Part shown: positions 24,631 through 37,524 of the stretch, one piece after another
Layout of the letters: the number at the start of each line of letters is the position of its first letter
How positions within the stretch are numbered: the stretch's first letter is position 1
Origin: Nemophila menziesii
Taxonomy: Eukaryota > Streptophyta > Magnoliopsida > Boraginales > Hydrophyllaceae
DNA: 64,000 nucleotides
Assembly (NCBI GenBank): GCA_029959085.1
Contig: JARWIR010000014.1
Span: 11,702,001-11,766,000 of the forward strand
Direction of reading: 5' to 3'
Position numbers and translations under genes: made by a program
The notes under the pieces: model-generated
What the model was told of the DNA's origin: nothing
The model's database searches: none
Seen by the model: only the letters and a program-made list of their open reading frames with translations

Positions 24631-27000
24631 GTGATTAAGGATTTGGGATTAGGGTATAGGGTTTAGTATTTAGGGTTTGGGGTTTCTGGTTTATTGTTAG
24701 AGTTTATGGTTAGTATTTAGGGCATACGGTGATGGATTAGGTATAGGTTATAAGGTAAAGGTTTTGTTTTTATGGTTTAGGGTATAACGTTAGAGACTTT
24801 AGAAATTAGGGTTGAATGTTACGGTTGGTATAACCCTAACGGTCCCAAAATACGATATCCTAAAATAGTATATTAAAAACAACCTAAAAGTTAACAAAAC
24901 ACATCTTAAAACGTAAAATAGATCATCTTAGATGGCGAAGCTATGTGTCGGTCCCACAAGGCCCAACGCACTCAAAAAACATATATTATGTGCCTCATTC
25001 TGAAAAAGTATACGAAAGTTACCGAAAATCTTCCTGGGAACTTCGAAAACCTTAAAAACGGTTTGCAGAGTGTTTGGATGAAAGAAACAAGCCAAAATCT
25101 TCATGTTATTATCCTTTCCATGGTTAGGGTTAGTGATTAAGGTTTTGGGATTAGGGTATAGGGTTTAGTATTTAGAGTTTGGGGTTTCTGTTTTATTGTT
25201 AGAGATTATGGTTAGTATTTAGGGCATATGGTGATGGATCAGGTATAGTTTATTATAAGGTTAAGGTTTTGTGTTTATGGTTTAGGGTATAACGTTAGAG
25301 ACTTTAGAAATTAGGGTTGAATGTTACGGTTGGTATAACCCTAACGGACCCAAAATACGATATCCTAAAATAGTATATTAAAAACAACCTAAAAGTTAAC
25401 AAAACACATCTCAAAACGTAAAACAGATCATCTTAGATGGTGAAGCTATGTGTCGGTCCCAGAAGGCCCAACGCACTCAAAAAACATATATTATGTGCCT
25501 CATTCTGAAAAAGTATACGAAAGTTACCGAAAATCCTCCTAGGAACTTCGAAAACCTTAAAAACGGTTTGCAAAGTGTTTGGGTGAAAGAAACAAGCCAA
25601 AATCTTCATGTTATTATCCTTTCCATGGTTAGGGTTAGTGATTAAGGTTTTGGGATTAGGGTATAGGGTTTAGTATTTAGAGTTTGGGGTTTCTGTTTTA
25701 TTGTTAGAGTTTATGGTTAGTATTTAGGGCATATGGTGATGGATTAGGTATAGTTTATTATAAGGTTAAGGTTTTTTGTTTATGGTTTAGGGTATAACGT
25801 TAGAGACTTTAGAAATTAGGGTTGAATGTTACGGTTGGTATAACCCTAACGGACCCAAAATACAATATCCTAAAATAGTAAATTAAAAACAACCTAAAAG
25901 TCAACAAAACACATCTCAAAACGTAAAATAGATCATTTTAGATGGCGAAGCTATGTGTCGGTCCCAGAAGGCCCAACGCACTCAAAAAACATATATTATG
26001 TGCCACATTCTGAAAAAATATGCGAAACTTACCGAAAATCCTCCTGGGAACTTCGAAAATCTTAAAAACGGTTTGTAGATTGTTTGGATGAAAGAAACAA
26101 GCCAAAATCTTCATGTTATTATCCTTTCCATGGTTAGGGTTAGTGATTAAGGTTTTGGGATTAGGGTATAGGGTTTAGTATTTAGAGTTTGGGGTTTCTG
26201 GTTTATTGTTAGAGTTTATGGTTAGTATTTAGGGCATAATGTGATGGATTAGGTATAGTTTATTATAAGGTTAAGGTTTTTTGTTTATGGTTTAGGGTAT
26301 AACGTTTGAGACTTTAGAAATTAGGGTTGAATGTTATAGTTGGTATAACCCTAACGGACCCAAAATACGATATCCTAAAATAGTATATTAAACACAACCT
26401 AAAAGTCAACAAAACACATCTCAAAACGTAAAATAGATCATCTTAGATGGCGAAGCTATGTGTCGGTCCCAAAAGGCCCAACGCACTCAAAAAACATGTA
26501 TTATGTGCCCCATTCTGAAAAATTATGCGAAAGTTACCGAAAATCCTCCTGGGAACGTCGAAAACCATAAAAACGGTTTGTAGAGTGTTTGGATGAAAGA
26601 AACAAGCCAAAATCTTAACGTGAATATCCTTTCCATGGTTAAGGTTAGTGATTAAGGTTTTGGGATTAGGGTATCGGGTTTAGTATTTAGGGTTTGGGGT
26701 TTCTGGTTTATTCTTAGAGGTTAGGTTAGTATTTAGGGCATATGGTGATGGATTAGGTATAGGTTATAAGGTAAAGGTTTTGTGTTTATGGTTTAGGGTA
26801 TAACGTTAGAGACTTTAGAAATTAGGGTTGAATGTTACGGTTGGTATAACTCTAACGGACCCAAAATACGATATCCTAAAATAGTATATTAAAAAAGACC
26901 TAAAAGTCAACAAAACACATCTCAAAACGTAAAATAGATCATCTTAGATGGCGAAGCTATGCGTCGGTCCCAGAAGGCCCAACGCACTCAAAAAAACATA
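24631..27000 (+). repeat. 7-monomer higher-order repeat, partial copy 2 (3,524-bp register)
   Basis: The copy tracks copy 1 through the monomer at 26,436 and into 26,937. It then diverges: copy 1 has already switched to family I by about 23,385, while this copy stays family II until about 27,005. Beyond that both are family I but with different variants, for example GTTCTTGGTTATGG near 27,200, which copy 1 lacks. Confidence 0.8.
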
Positions 27001-27445
27001 TATTATGTGCCCCATTCTGAGAAAGTATGCGAAAGTAGCAAAAATTCTTCGGGGAACTTCAAAAACCTTAAAAACGGTTTGCAAAGTGTTTGGATGATAG
27101 AAACAAGCCAAAATCTTCACGTTATTATCATTTCCATAGTTAGGGTTCACTGATTAAGGTTTTTGGATTAGGGTATAAAGTTTAGTGTTTAGGGTTTGGG
27201 GTTCTTGGTTATGGTTTATTGTTAGAGTTTATGGTTAGTATTTAGGCCTTATGGTGATGGATTAGGTGTTGGATATATGGTTAAGGTTTTGTGTTTATGG
27301 TTTAGGGTATAACGTTAGAGACTTTAGAAATTAGGGTCGAATGTTACGGTTGGTAAAACCCTAACTGACCCAAAGTACGATATCCTAAAATAGAATATTA
27401 AAAACAACCTAAAAGTCAATAAAATACATCTAAACACGTAAAACT

Positions 27446-30400
27446 GATCATCTTAGATGGCGAAGCTATTTGTCGGTCCCAGAAGGCCCAACGCACTCAA
27501 AAAACATATATTATGTGCCCCATTCTGAGAAAGTATGCGAAAGTAGCCAAAATTCTTCGGGGAACTTCAAAAACCTTAAAAACGGTTTGCAAAGTGTTTA
27601 GATGATAGAAACAAGCCAAAATCTTCACGTTATTATCATTTCCATAGTTAGGGTTCACTGAGTAAGGTTTTTGGATTAGGGTATAAGGTTTAGTGTTTAG
27701 GGTTTGGGGTTTCTGGTTACGGTTTATTGTTAGAGTTTATGGTTAGTATTTAGGCCTTATGGTGATGGATTAGGTGTAGGTTATAGGATTAAGGTTTTGT
27801 GTTTATGGATCAGGGTATAACGTTAGAGACTTTAGAAATTAGTGTTGAATGTTACGGTTGGTTAAACCCTAACTGAGCCAAAATACGATATCCTAAAATA
27901 AAATATTAAAAACAACCTAAAAGTCAATAAAACACATCTCAACACGTAAAACAGATCATGTTAGATGATGAAGCGATCTGTCGGTCCCAGAAGGCCCAAC
28001 GCACTCAAAAAACATATATTATGTGCCCCATTCTGAGAAAGTATGCGAAAGTAGCAAAAAAAATTCGGGGAACTTCAAAAACCTTAAAAACGGTTTGCAA
28101 AGTGTTTGGATGATAGAAACAAGCCAAAATCTTCACGTTATTATCATTTCCATAGTTAGGGTTCACTGATTAAGGTTTTTGGATTAAAGTATAAAGTTTA
28201 GTGTTTAGGGTTTGGGGTTTCTGGTTACGGTTTATTGTTAGAGTTTATGGTTAGTATTTAGGCCTTATGGTGATGGATTAGGTGTTGGATATATGGTTAA
28301 GGTTTTGTGTTTATGGTTTAGGTATAACGTTAGAGAATTTAGAAATTAGGGTCGAATGTTACGGTTGGTAAAACCCTAACTAACCCAAAATACAATATCC
28401 TAAAATAGAATATTAAAAACAACCTAAAAGTCAACAAAACACATCTCAACACGTAAAACAGATCATCTTAGATGGCGAAGCGATCTGTCGGTCCCAGAAG
28501 GCCCAACGCACTCAAAAAACATATATTATGTGCCCCATTCTGAAAAAGTATGCGAAAGTTACCGAAAATCCTCCTGGGAACTTCGAAAACCTTAAAAACG
28601 GTTTGCAGAGTGTTTGGATAAAAGAAACAAGCCAAAATCTTCACGTTATTATCCTTTCCATGGTTAGGGTTAGTGATTAAGGTTTTGGGATTAGGGTATC
28701 GGGTTTAGTATTTAGGGTTTGGGGTTTCTGGTTTATTGTTAGAGTTTATAGTTAGTATTTAGGGCATACGGTGATGGATTTGGTATAGTTTATAAGATAA
28801 AGGTTTTGTGTTATGGTTTACGGTATAACGTTAGAGTCTTTAGAAATTAGGGTTGAATGTTACGGTTGGTATAACCCTAACGGACCCAAAATACGATATT
28901 CTAAAATAGAATATTAAAAACAATCTAAAAGTTAACAAAACACATCTCAAAACGTAAAACAGATCATCTTAGATGGCGAAGCTATGTGTCGGTCCCAGAA
29001 GGCCCAACTCACTCAAAAAACATATAATATGTGCCCCATTCTGAGAAAGTATGCGAAAGTTAGCGAAAAATCCTCCTGGGAACTTCGAAAATCTTAAAAA
29101 AGGTTCGCAGAGTGTTTGGATGATAGAAACAAGCCAAAATCTTCACGTTGTTATCCTTTCCATGGTTAGTGATTAAGGTTTTGGGATTAGGGTATAGGGT
29201 TTAGTATTTAGGGTTTGGGGTTTCTGGTTTATTGTTAGAGTTTATGGTGAGTATTTAAAGCATACGGTGATGGATTAGGTATAGGTTATAAGGTAAAGGT
29301 TTTGTTTTTATGGTTTAGGGTATAACGTTTGAGACTTTAGAAATTAGGGTTGAATGTTACGGTTGGTATAAGCCTAACGGTCCCAAAACACGATATCCTA
29401 AAATAGTATATTAAAAACAACCTAAAAGTCAACAAAACACATTTTAAAACGTAAAATAGATCATCTTAGATGGCGAAGCTATGTGTCGGTCCCACAAGTC
29501 CCAACGCACTCAAAAAACATATATTATGTAACTCATTCTGAAAAAGTATACGAAAGTTACCGAAAATCCTCCTGGGAACTTCGAAAACCTTAAAAACGGT
29601 TTGCAGAGTGTTTGGATGAAAGAAACAAGCCAAAATCTTCATGTTATTATCCATTCCATGGTTAGGGTTAGTGATTAAGGTTTTGGGATTAGGGTATAGG
29701 GTTTAGTATTTAGAGTTTGGGGTTTCTGGTTTATTGTTAGAGTTTATGGTTAGTATTTAGGGCATATGGTGATGGATTAGGTATAGTTTATTATAAGGTT
29801 AAGGTTTTGTGTTTTTGGTTTAGAGTATAACGTTAGAGACTTTAGAAATTAGGGTTGAATGTTGCGGTTGGTATAACCCTAACGGACCCAAAATACGATA
29901 TCCTAAAATAGTATATTAAAAACAACCTAAAAGTCAACAAAACACATCTCAAAACGTAAAACATATCATCTTAGATGGCGAAGCTATGTGTCAGTCCCAG
30001 AAGGCCCAACGCACTCAAAAAACATATATTATGTGCCTGATTCTGTAAAAGTATACGAAAGTTACCGAAAATTCTCCTGGGAACTTCGAAAACCTTAAAA
30101 ACAGTTTGCAGAGTGTTTAGATGAAAGAAAGAAGCCAAAATCTTCATGTTATTATCCTTTCCATGGTTAGGGTTAGTGATTAAGGTTTTGGGATTAGGGT
30201 ATAGGGTTTAGTATTTAGAGTTTGGGGTTTCTGTTTTATTGATAGAGTTTATGGTTAGTATTTAGGGCATATGGTGATGGATTAGGTATAGTTTATTATA
30301 AGGTTAAGGTTTTTTGTTTATGGTTTAGGGTATAACGTTTGAGACTTTAGAAATTAGGGTTGAATGTTACGGTTGGTATAACCCTAACGGACCCAAAATA

Positions 30401-30973
30401 CAATATCCTAAAATAGTATATTAAAAACAACCTAAAAGTCAACAAAACACATCTCAAAACGTAAAATAGATCATCTTAGATGGCGAAGCTATGTGTCGGT
30501 CCCAGAAGGCCCAACGCACTCAAAATACATATATTATGTGCCCCATTCTGAAAAATTATGCGAAACTTACCGAAAATCCTCCTGGGAACTTCGAAAATCT
30601 TAAAAACGGTTTGCAGAGTGTTTGGATGAAAGAAACAAGCCAAAATCTTCATGTTATTATCCTTTCCATGGTTAGGGTTAGTGATTAAGGTTTTGGGATT
30701 AGGGTATAGGGTTTAGTATTTAGAGTTTGGGGTTTCTGGTTTATTGTTAGAGTTTATGGTTAGTATTTAGGGCATAATGTGATGGATTAGGTATAGTTTA
30801 TTATAAGGTTAAGGTTTTTTGTTTATGGTTTAGGGTATAACGTTTGAGACTTTAGAAATTAGGGTTGAATGTTACAGCTGGTATAACCCTAACGGACCCA
30901 AAATACGATATCCTAAAATAGAATATTAAAAACAACCTAAAAGTCAATAAAACACATCTAAACACGTAAAACT
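27446..30973 (+). repeat. 7-monomer higher-order repeat, copy 1 (3,528 bp)
   Basis: Landmarks 27446, 27954, 28461, 28962, 29459, 29964 and 30469 all recur at exactly +3,528. The unit contains two family I monomers (AAACTGATCATC and GATCATGTTAGATGATG variants), the I/II hybrid, one 497-bp monomer and three family II monomers, one with ACATATCATC. Confidence 0.92.
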
Positions 30974-33900
30974 GATCATCTTAGATGGCGAAGCTATTTG
31001 TCGGTCCCAGAAGGCCCAACGCACTCAAAAAACATATATTATGTGCCCCATTCTGAGAAAGTATGCGAAAGTAGCAAAAATTCTTCGGGGAACTTCAAAA
31101 ACCTTAAAAACGGTTTGCAAAGTGTTTAGATGATAGAAACAAGCCAAAATCTTCACGTTATTATCATTTCCATAGTTAGGGTTCACTGAGTAAGGTTTTT
31201 GGATTAGGGTATAAGGTTTAGTGTTTAGGGTTTGGGGTTTCTGGTTACGGTTTATTGTTAGAGTTTATGGTTAGTATTTAGGCCTTATGGTGATGGATTA
31301 GGTGTAGGTTATAGGATTAAGGTTTTGTGTTTATGGATCAGGGTATAACGTTAGAGACTTTAGAAATTAGTGTTGAATGTTACGGTTGGTTAAACCCTAA
31401 CTGAGCCAAAATACGATATCCTAAAATAAAATATTAAAAACAACCTAAAAGTCAATAAAACACATCTCAACACGTAAAACAGATCATGTTAGATGATGAA
31501 GCGATCTGTCGGTCCCAGAAGGCCCAACGCACTCAAAAAATATATATTATGTGCCCCATTCTGAGAAAGTATGCGAAAGTAGCAAAAAAAATTCGGGGAA
31601 CTTCAAAAACCTTAAAAACGGTTTGCAAAGTGTTTGGATGATAGAAACAAGCCAAAATCTTCACGTTATTATCATTTCCATAGTTAGGGTTCACTGATTA
31701 AGGTTTTTGGATTAAAGTATAAAGTTTAGTGTTTAGGGTTTGGGGTTTCTGGTTACGGTTTATTGTTAGAGTTTATGGTTAGTATTTAGGCCTTATGGTG
31801 ATGGTTAGGTGTTGGATATATGGTTAAGGTTTTGTGTTTATGGTTTAGGGTATAACGTTAGAGAATTTAGAAATTAGGGTCGAATGTTATGGTTGTTATA
31901 ACTCTAACGGACCCAAAATACGATATCCTAAAATAGAATATTAAAAACAACCTAAAAGTCAACAAAACACATCTCAACACGTAAAACAGATCATCTTAGA
32001 TGGCGAAGCGATCTGTCGGTCCCAGAAGGCCCAACGCACTCAAAAAACATATATTATGTGCCCCATTCTGAAAAAGTATGCGAAAGTTACCGAAAATCCT
32101 CCTGGGAACTTCTAAAACCTTAAAAACGGTTTGCAGAGTGTTTGGATAAAAGAAACAAGCCAAAATCTTCACGTTATTATCCTTTCCATGGTTAGAGTTA
32201 GTGATTAAGGTTTTGGGATTAGGGTATCGGGTTTAGTATTTAGGGTTTGGGGTTTCTGGTTTATTGTTAGAGTTTATAGTTAGTATTTAGGGCATACGGT
32301 GATGGATTTGGTATAGTTTATAAGGTAAAGGTTTTGTGTTATGGTTTACGGTATAACGTTAGAGTCTTTAGAAATTATTGTTGAATGTTACGGTTGGTAT
32401 AACCCTAACGGACCCAAAATACGATATTCTAAAATAGAATATTAAAAACAATCTAAAAGTTAACAAAACACATCTCAAAACGTAAAACAGATCATCTCAG
32501 ATGGCGAAGCTATGTGTCGGTCCCAGAAGGCCCAACTCACTCAAAAAACATATAATATGTGCCCCATTCTGAGAAAGTATGCGAAAGTTAGCGAAAAATC
32601 CTCCTGGGAACTTCGAAAATCTTAAATAAGGTTCGCAGAGTGTTTGGATGATAGAAACAAGCCAAAATCTTCACGTTGTTATCCTTTCCATGGTTAGTGA
32701 TTAAGGTTTTGGGATTAGGGTATAGGGTTTAGTATTTAGGGTTTGGGGTTTCTGGTTTATTGTTAGAGTTTATGGTGAGTATTTAGGGCATACGGTGATG
32801 GATTAGGTATAGGTTATAAGGTAAAGGTTTTGTTTTTATGGTTTAGGGTATAACGTTAGAGACTTTAGAAATTAGGGTTGAATGTTACGGTTGGTATAAC
32901 CCTAACGATCCCAAAACACGATATCCTAAAATAGTATATTAAAAACAACCTAAAAGTCAACAAAACACATCTTAAAACGTAAAATAGATCATCTTAGATG
33001 GCGAAGCTATGTGTCGGTCCCACAAGGCCCAACGCACTCAAAAAACATATATTATGTAACTCATTCTGAAAAAGTATACGAAAGTTACCGAAAATCCTCC
33101 TGGGAACTTCGAAAACCTTAAAAACGGTTTGCAGAGTGTTTGGATGAAAGAAACAAGCCAAAATCTTCATGTTATTATCCATTCCATGGTTAGGGTTAGT
33201 GATTAAGGTTTTGGGATTAGGGTATAGGGTTTAGTATTTAGAGTTTGGGGTTTCTGGTTTATTGTTAGAGTTTATGGTTAGTATTTAGGGCATATGGTGA
33301 TGGATTAGGTATAGTTTATTATAAGGTTAAGGTTTTGTGTTTATGGTTTAGGGTATAACGTTAGAGACTTTAGAAATTAGGGTTGAATGTTACGGTTGGT
33401 ATAACCCTTACGGACCCAAAATACGATATCCTAAAATAGTATATTAAAAACAACCTAAAAGTCAACAAAACACATCTCAAAACGTAAAACATATCATCTT
33501 AGATGGCGAAGCTATGTGTCAGTCCCAGAAGGCCCAACGCACTCAAAAAACATATATTATGTGCCTCATTCTGTAAAAGTATACGAAAGTTACCGAAAAT
33601 CCTCCTGGGAACTTCGAAAACCTTAAAAACAGTTTGCAGAGTGTTTAGATGAAAGAAAGAAGCCAAAATCTTCATGTTATTATCCTTTCCATGGTTAGGG
33701 TTAGTGATTAAGGTTTTGGGATTAGGGTATAGGGTTTAGTATTTAGAGTTTGTGGTTTTTGTTTTATTGTTAGAGTTTATGGTTAGTATTTAGGGCATAT
33801 GGTGATGGATTAGGTATAGTTTATTATAAGGTTAAGGTTTTTTGTTTATGGTTTAGGGTATAACGTTTGAGACTTTAGAAATTAGGGTTGAATGTTACGG

Positions 33901-34501
33901 TTGGTATAACCCTAATGGACCCAAAATACAATATCCTAAAATAGTATATTAAAAACAACCTAAAAGTCAACAAAACACATCTCAAAACGTAAAATAGATC
34001 ATCTTAGATGGCGAAGCTATGTGTCGGTCCCAGAAGGCCCAACGCACTCAAAATACATATATTATGTGCCCCATTCTGAAAAATTATGCGAAACTTACCG
34101 AAAATCCTCCTGGGAACTTCGAAAATCTTAAAAACGGTTTGCAGAGTGTTTGGATGAAAGAAACAAGCCAAAATCTTCATGTTATTATCCTTTCCATGGT
34201 TAGGGTTAGTGATTAAGGTTTTGGGATTAGGGTATAGGGTTTAGTATTTAGAGTTTGGGGTTTCTGGTTTATTGTTAGAGTTTATGGTTAGTATTTAGGG
34301 CATAATGTGATGGATTAGCTATAGTTTATTATAAGGTTAAGGTTTTTTGTTTATGGTTTAGGGTATAACGTTTGAGACTTTAGAAATTAGGGTTGAATGT
34401 TACAGCTGGTATAACCCTAACGGACCCAAAATACGATATCCTAAAATAGTATATTAAAAACAACCTAAAAGTCAACAAAAAACATCTCAAAACGTAAAAT
34501 A
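30974..34501 (+). repeat. 7-monomer higher-order repeat, copy 2 (3,528 bp)
   Basis: All seven landmarks match copy 1 at +3,528. Visible differences are sparse, for example AAATATATATTATG near 31,538 where copy 1 has AAACATATATTATG, and TTATTGTTGAATG near 32,376 where copy 1 has TTAGGGTTGAATG. After 34,502 the array continues as family II instead of restarting the unit. Confidence 0.92.
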
Positions 34502-35515
34502 GATCATCTTAGATGGCGAAGCTATGTGTCGGTCCCAGAAGGCCCAACGCACTCAAAAAACATATATTATGTGCCCCATTCTGAAAAATTATGCGAAAGT
34601 TACCGAAAATCCTCCTGGGAACTTCAAAAACCATAAAAACGGTTTGCAGAGTGTTTGGATGAAAGAAACAAGCCAAAATCTTCACGTGAATATCCTTTCC
34701 ATGGTTAAGGTTAGTGATTAAGGTATTGGGATTAGGGTATCGGGTTTAGTATGTAGGGTTTGGGGTTTCTGGTTTATTCTTAGAGGTTATGATTAGTATT
34801 TAGGGCATATGGTGATGGATTAGGTATATGTTATAAGGTAAAGGTTTTGTGTTTATGGTTTAGGGTATAACGTTTGAGACTTTAGAAATTAGGGTTGAAT
34901 GTTATGGTTGGTATAACTCTAACGGACCCAAAATACGATATCCTAAAATAGTATATTAAAAACAACCTAAAAGTCAACAAAACACATCTCAAAACGTAAA
35001 ATAGATCATCTTAGATGGCGAAGCTATGCGTCGGTCACAGAAGGCCCAACGCACTCAAAAAAACATATATTATGTGCCCCATTCTGAAAAAGTATGCCAC
35101 AGTTAGCGAAAATCCTCCTGGGAACTTCAAAAACCTTAAAAACGGTTTGCAGAGTGTTTAGATGAAAGAAACAAGCCAAAATTGTCATGTTATTATCCTT
35201 TCCATGGTTAGGGTTAAGTTACTAAGGTTATGTGATTATGGTATAAGGTTTAGTGTTTAGGGTTTGGGGTTTCTGGTTACGGTTTATTTTTAGAGTTTAT
35301 GCTTAGTATTTAGGGCTTATGGTGATGGATTAGGTGTAGGTTATATAGGGTTAAGGTTTTGTGTTTATGGTTTAGGGTATAACGTTAGAGACTTTAGAAA
35401 TTAGGTTTGAATGTTACGGTTGGTAAAACCCTAACTGTGCCAAAATACGATATCCTAAAATAGAATATTAAAAACAACCTAAAAATCAACAAAACACATC
35501 TCAACACGTAAAACA

Positions 35516-37524
35516 GATGATCTTAGATGGCGAAGCGATCTGTCGGTCCCAGAAGGCCTAACGCACTCAAAAAACATATATTATGTGCCCCATTCTGAAA
35601 AAGTATGCGAAAGTTACCGAAAATCCTCCTGGGAACTTCGAAAACCTTAAAAACGGTTTGCAGAGTGTTTGAATGAAAGAAACAAGCCAAAATCTTCACG
35701 TTATTATCCTTTCCATGGTTAGGGTTAGTGATTAAGGTTTTGGGATTAGGGTATCGGGTTTAGTATTTAGGGTTTGGGGTTTCTGGTTTATTGTTAGAGT
35801 TTATGGTTAGTATTTAGGGCATACGGTGATGGATTTGGTATAGTTTATTAGGTAAAGGTTTTGTGTTTATGGTTTACGGTATAACGTTAGAGTCTTTAGA
35901 AATTAGGGTTGAATGTTACGGTTGGTATAACCCTAACGGACCCAAAATACGATAATCTAAAATAGAATATTAAAAACAATCTAAAAGCTAACAAAACACA
36001 TCTCAAAACATAAATCAGATCATCTTAGATGGCGAAGCTATGTGTCGGTCCCAGAAGGCCCAACGCACTCAAAAAACATATAATATGTGCCCCATTCTGA
36101 GAAAGTATGCGAAAGTTAGCGAAAAATCCTCCTGGGAACTTCGAAAATCTTAAAAAAGGTTCGCAGAGTGTTTGGATGATAGAAACAAGCCAAAATCTTC
36201 ACGTTGTTATCCTTTCCATGGTTAGTGATTAAGGTTTTGGGATTAGCGTATAGGGTTTAGTATTTAGGGTTTGGGGTTTCTGGTTTATTGTTAGAGTTTA
36301 TGGTTAGTATTTAGGGCATACGGTGATGGATTAGGTATAGGTTATTAGGTAAAGGTTTTGTTTTTATGGTTTAGGGTATAACGTTAGAGACTTTAGAAAT
36401 TAGGGTTGAATGTTACGGTTGGTATAACCCTAACGGTCCCAAAATACGATATCCTAAAATAGTATATTAAAAACAACCTAAAAGTCAACAAAACACATCT
36501 TAAAACGTAAAATAGATCATCTTAGATGGCGAAGCTATGTGTCGGTCCCACAAGGCCCAACGCACTCAAAAAACATATATTATGTGCCTCATTCTGAAAA
36601 AGTATACGAAAGTTACCGAAAATCCTCCTGGGAACTTCGAAAACCTTAAAAACGGTTTGCAGAGCGTTTGGATGAAAGAAACAAGCCAAAATCTTCATGT
36701 TATTATCCTTTCCATGGTTAGGGTTAGTGATTAAGGTTTTGGGATTAGGGTATAGGGTTTAGTATTTAGAGTTTGGGGTTTCTGGTTTATTGTTAGAGTT
36801 TATGGTTAGTATTTAGGGCATATCGTGATGGATTAGGTATAGTTTATTATGAGGTTAAGGTTTTGTGTTTATGGTTTAGGGTATAACTTTAGAGACTTTA
36901 GAAATCAGGGTTGAATGTTACGGTTGGTATAACCCTAACGGACCCAAAATACGATATCCTAAAATAGTATATTAAAAACAACCTAAAAGTCAACAAAATA
37001 CATCTCAAAACGTAAAACAGATCATCTTAGATGGCGAAGCTATGTGTCGGTCCCAGAAGGCCCAACGCACTCAAAAAACATATATTATGTGCCTCATTCT
37101 GAAAAAGTATACGAAAGTTACCGAAAATCCTCCTGGGAACTTCGAAAACCTTAAAAACGGTTTGCAAAGTGTTTGGATGAAAGAAACGAGCCAAAATCTT
37201 CATGTTATTATCCTTTCCATGGTTAGGGTTAGTGATTAAGGTTTTGGGATTAGGGTATAGGGTTTAGTATTTAGAGTTTGGGGTTTCTGTTTTATTGTTA
37301 GAGTTTATGGTTAGTATTTAGGGCATATGGTGATGGATTAGGTATAGTTTATTATAAGGTTAAGGTTTTTTATTTATGGTTTAGGGTATAACGTTTAAGA
37401 CTTTAGAAATTAGGGTTGAATGTTACGGTTGGTATAACCCTAACGGACCCAAAATACAATATCCTAAAATAGTATATTAAAAACAACCTAAAAGTCAACA
37501 AAACACATCTCAAAACGTAAAACA
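35516..37524 (+). repeat. Partial third copy of the 3,528-bp 7-monomer repeat
   Basis: Landmarks 35516, 36018, 36515 and 37020 correspond to 31989, 32490, 32987 and 33492 at +3,527 or +3,528, including the 497-bp monomer at 36,018. Identity is lower than between copies 1 and 2. For example this copy has GATTAGCGTATAGGG near 36,241 and lacks the ACATATCATC variant at 37,020. It therefore looks older or separately converted. Confidence 0.75.

Larger units (their letters stand above)
20976..35515 (+). repeat. Mosaic zone: family I islands within family II
   Basis: Family II monomers dominate, recognised by GAAAGAAACAAGCC, CCTTTCCATGG and GGTATAACCCTAACGG. Family I sequence returns at about 23,385-24,000, 27,005-28,540, 30,920-32,070 and 35,210-35,590. 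Each island ends in the GAAGCGATCTG hybrid monomer. Islands carry the AAACCCTAA telo-box (for example near 23,832, 27,357, 27,864, 28,371, 31,392 and 35,425), while the surrounding family II monomers lack it. No gene is present. Confidence 0.85.

Noticed and set aside
1292..33182. Recurring - strand open frames of 62-68 codons (MNPYYGNDNN, MNPNYGNDNN and MDNNMK types)
   Set aside because: They lie antisense over the same non-telomeric domain, follow the monomer period, and change C-terminal frame between monomers. Overlap with open frames on the other strand argues for stop-poor sequence, not a gene.
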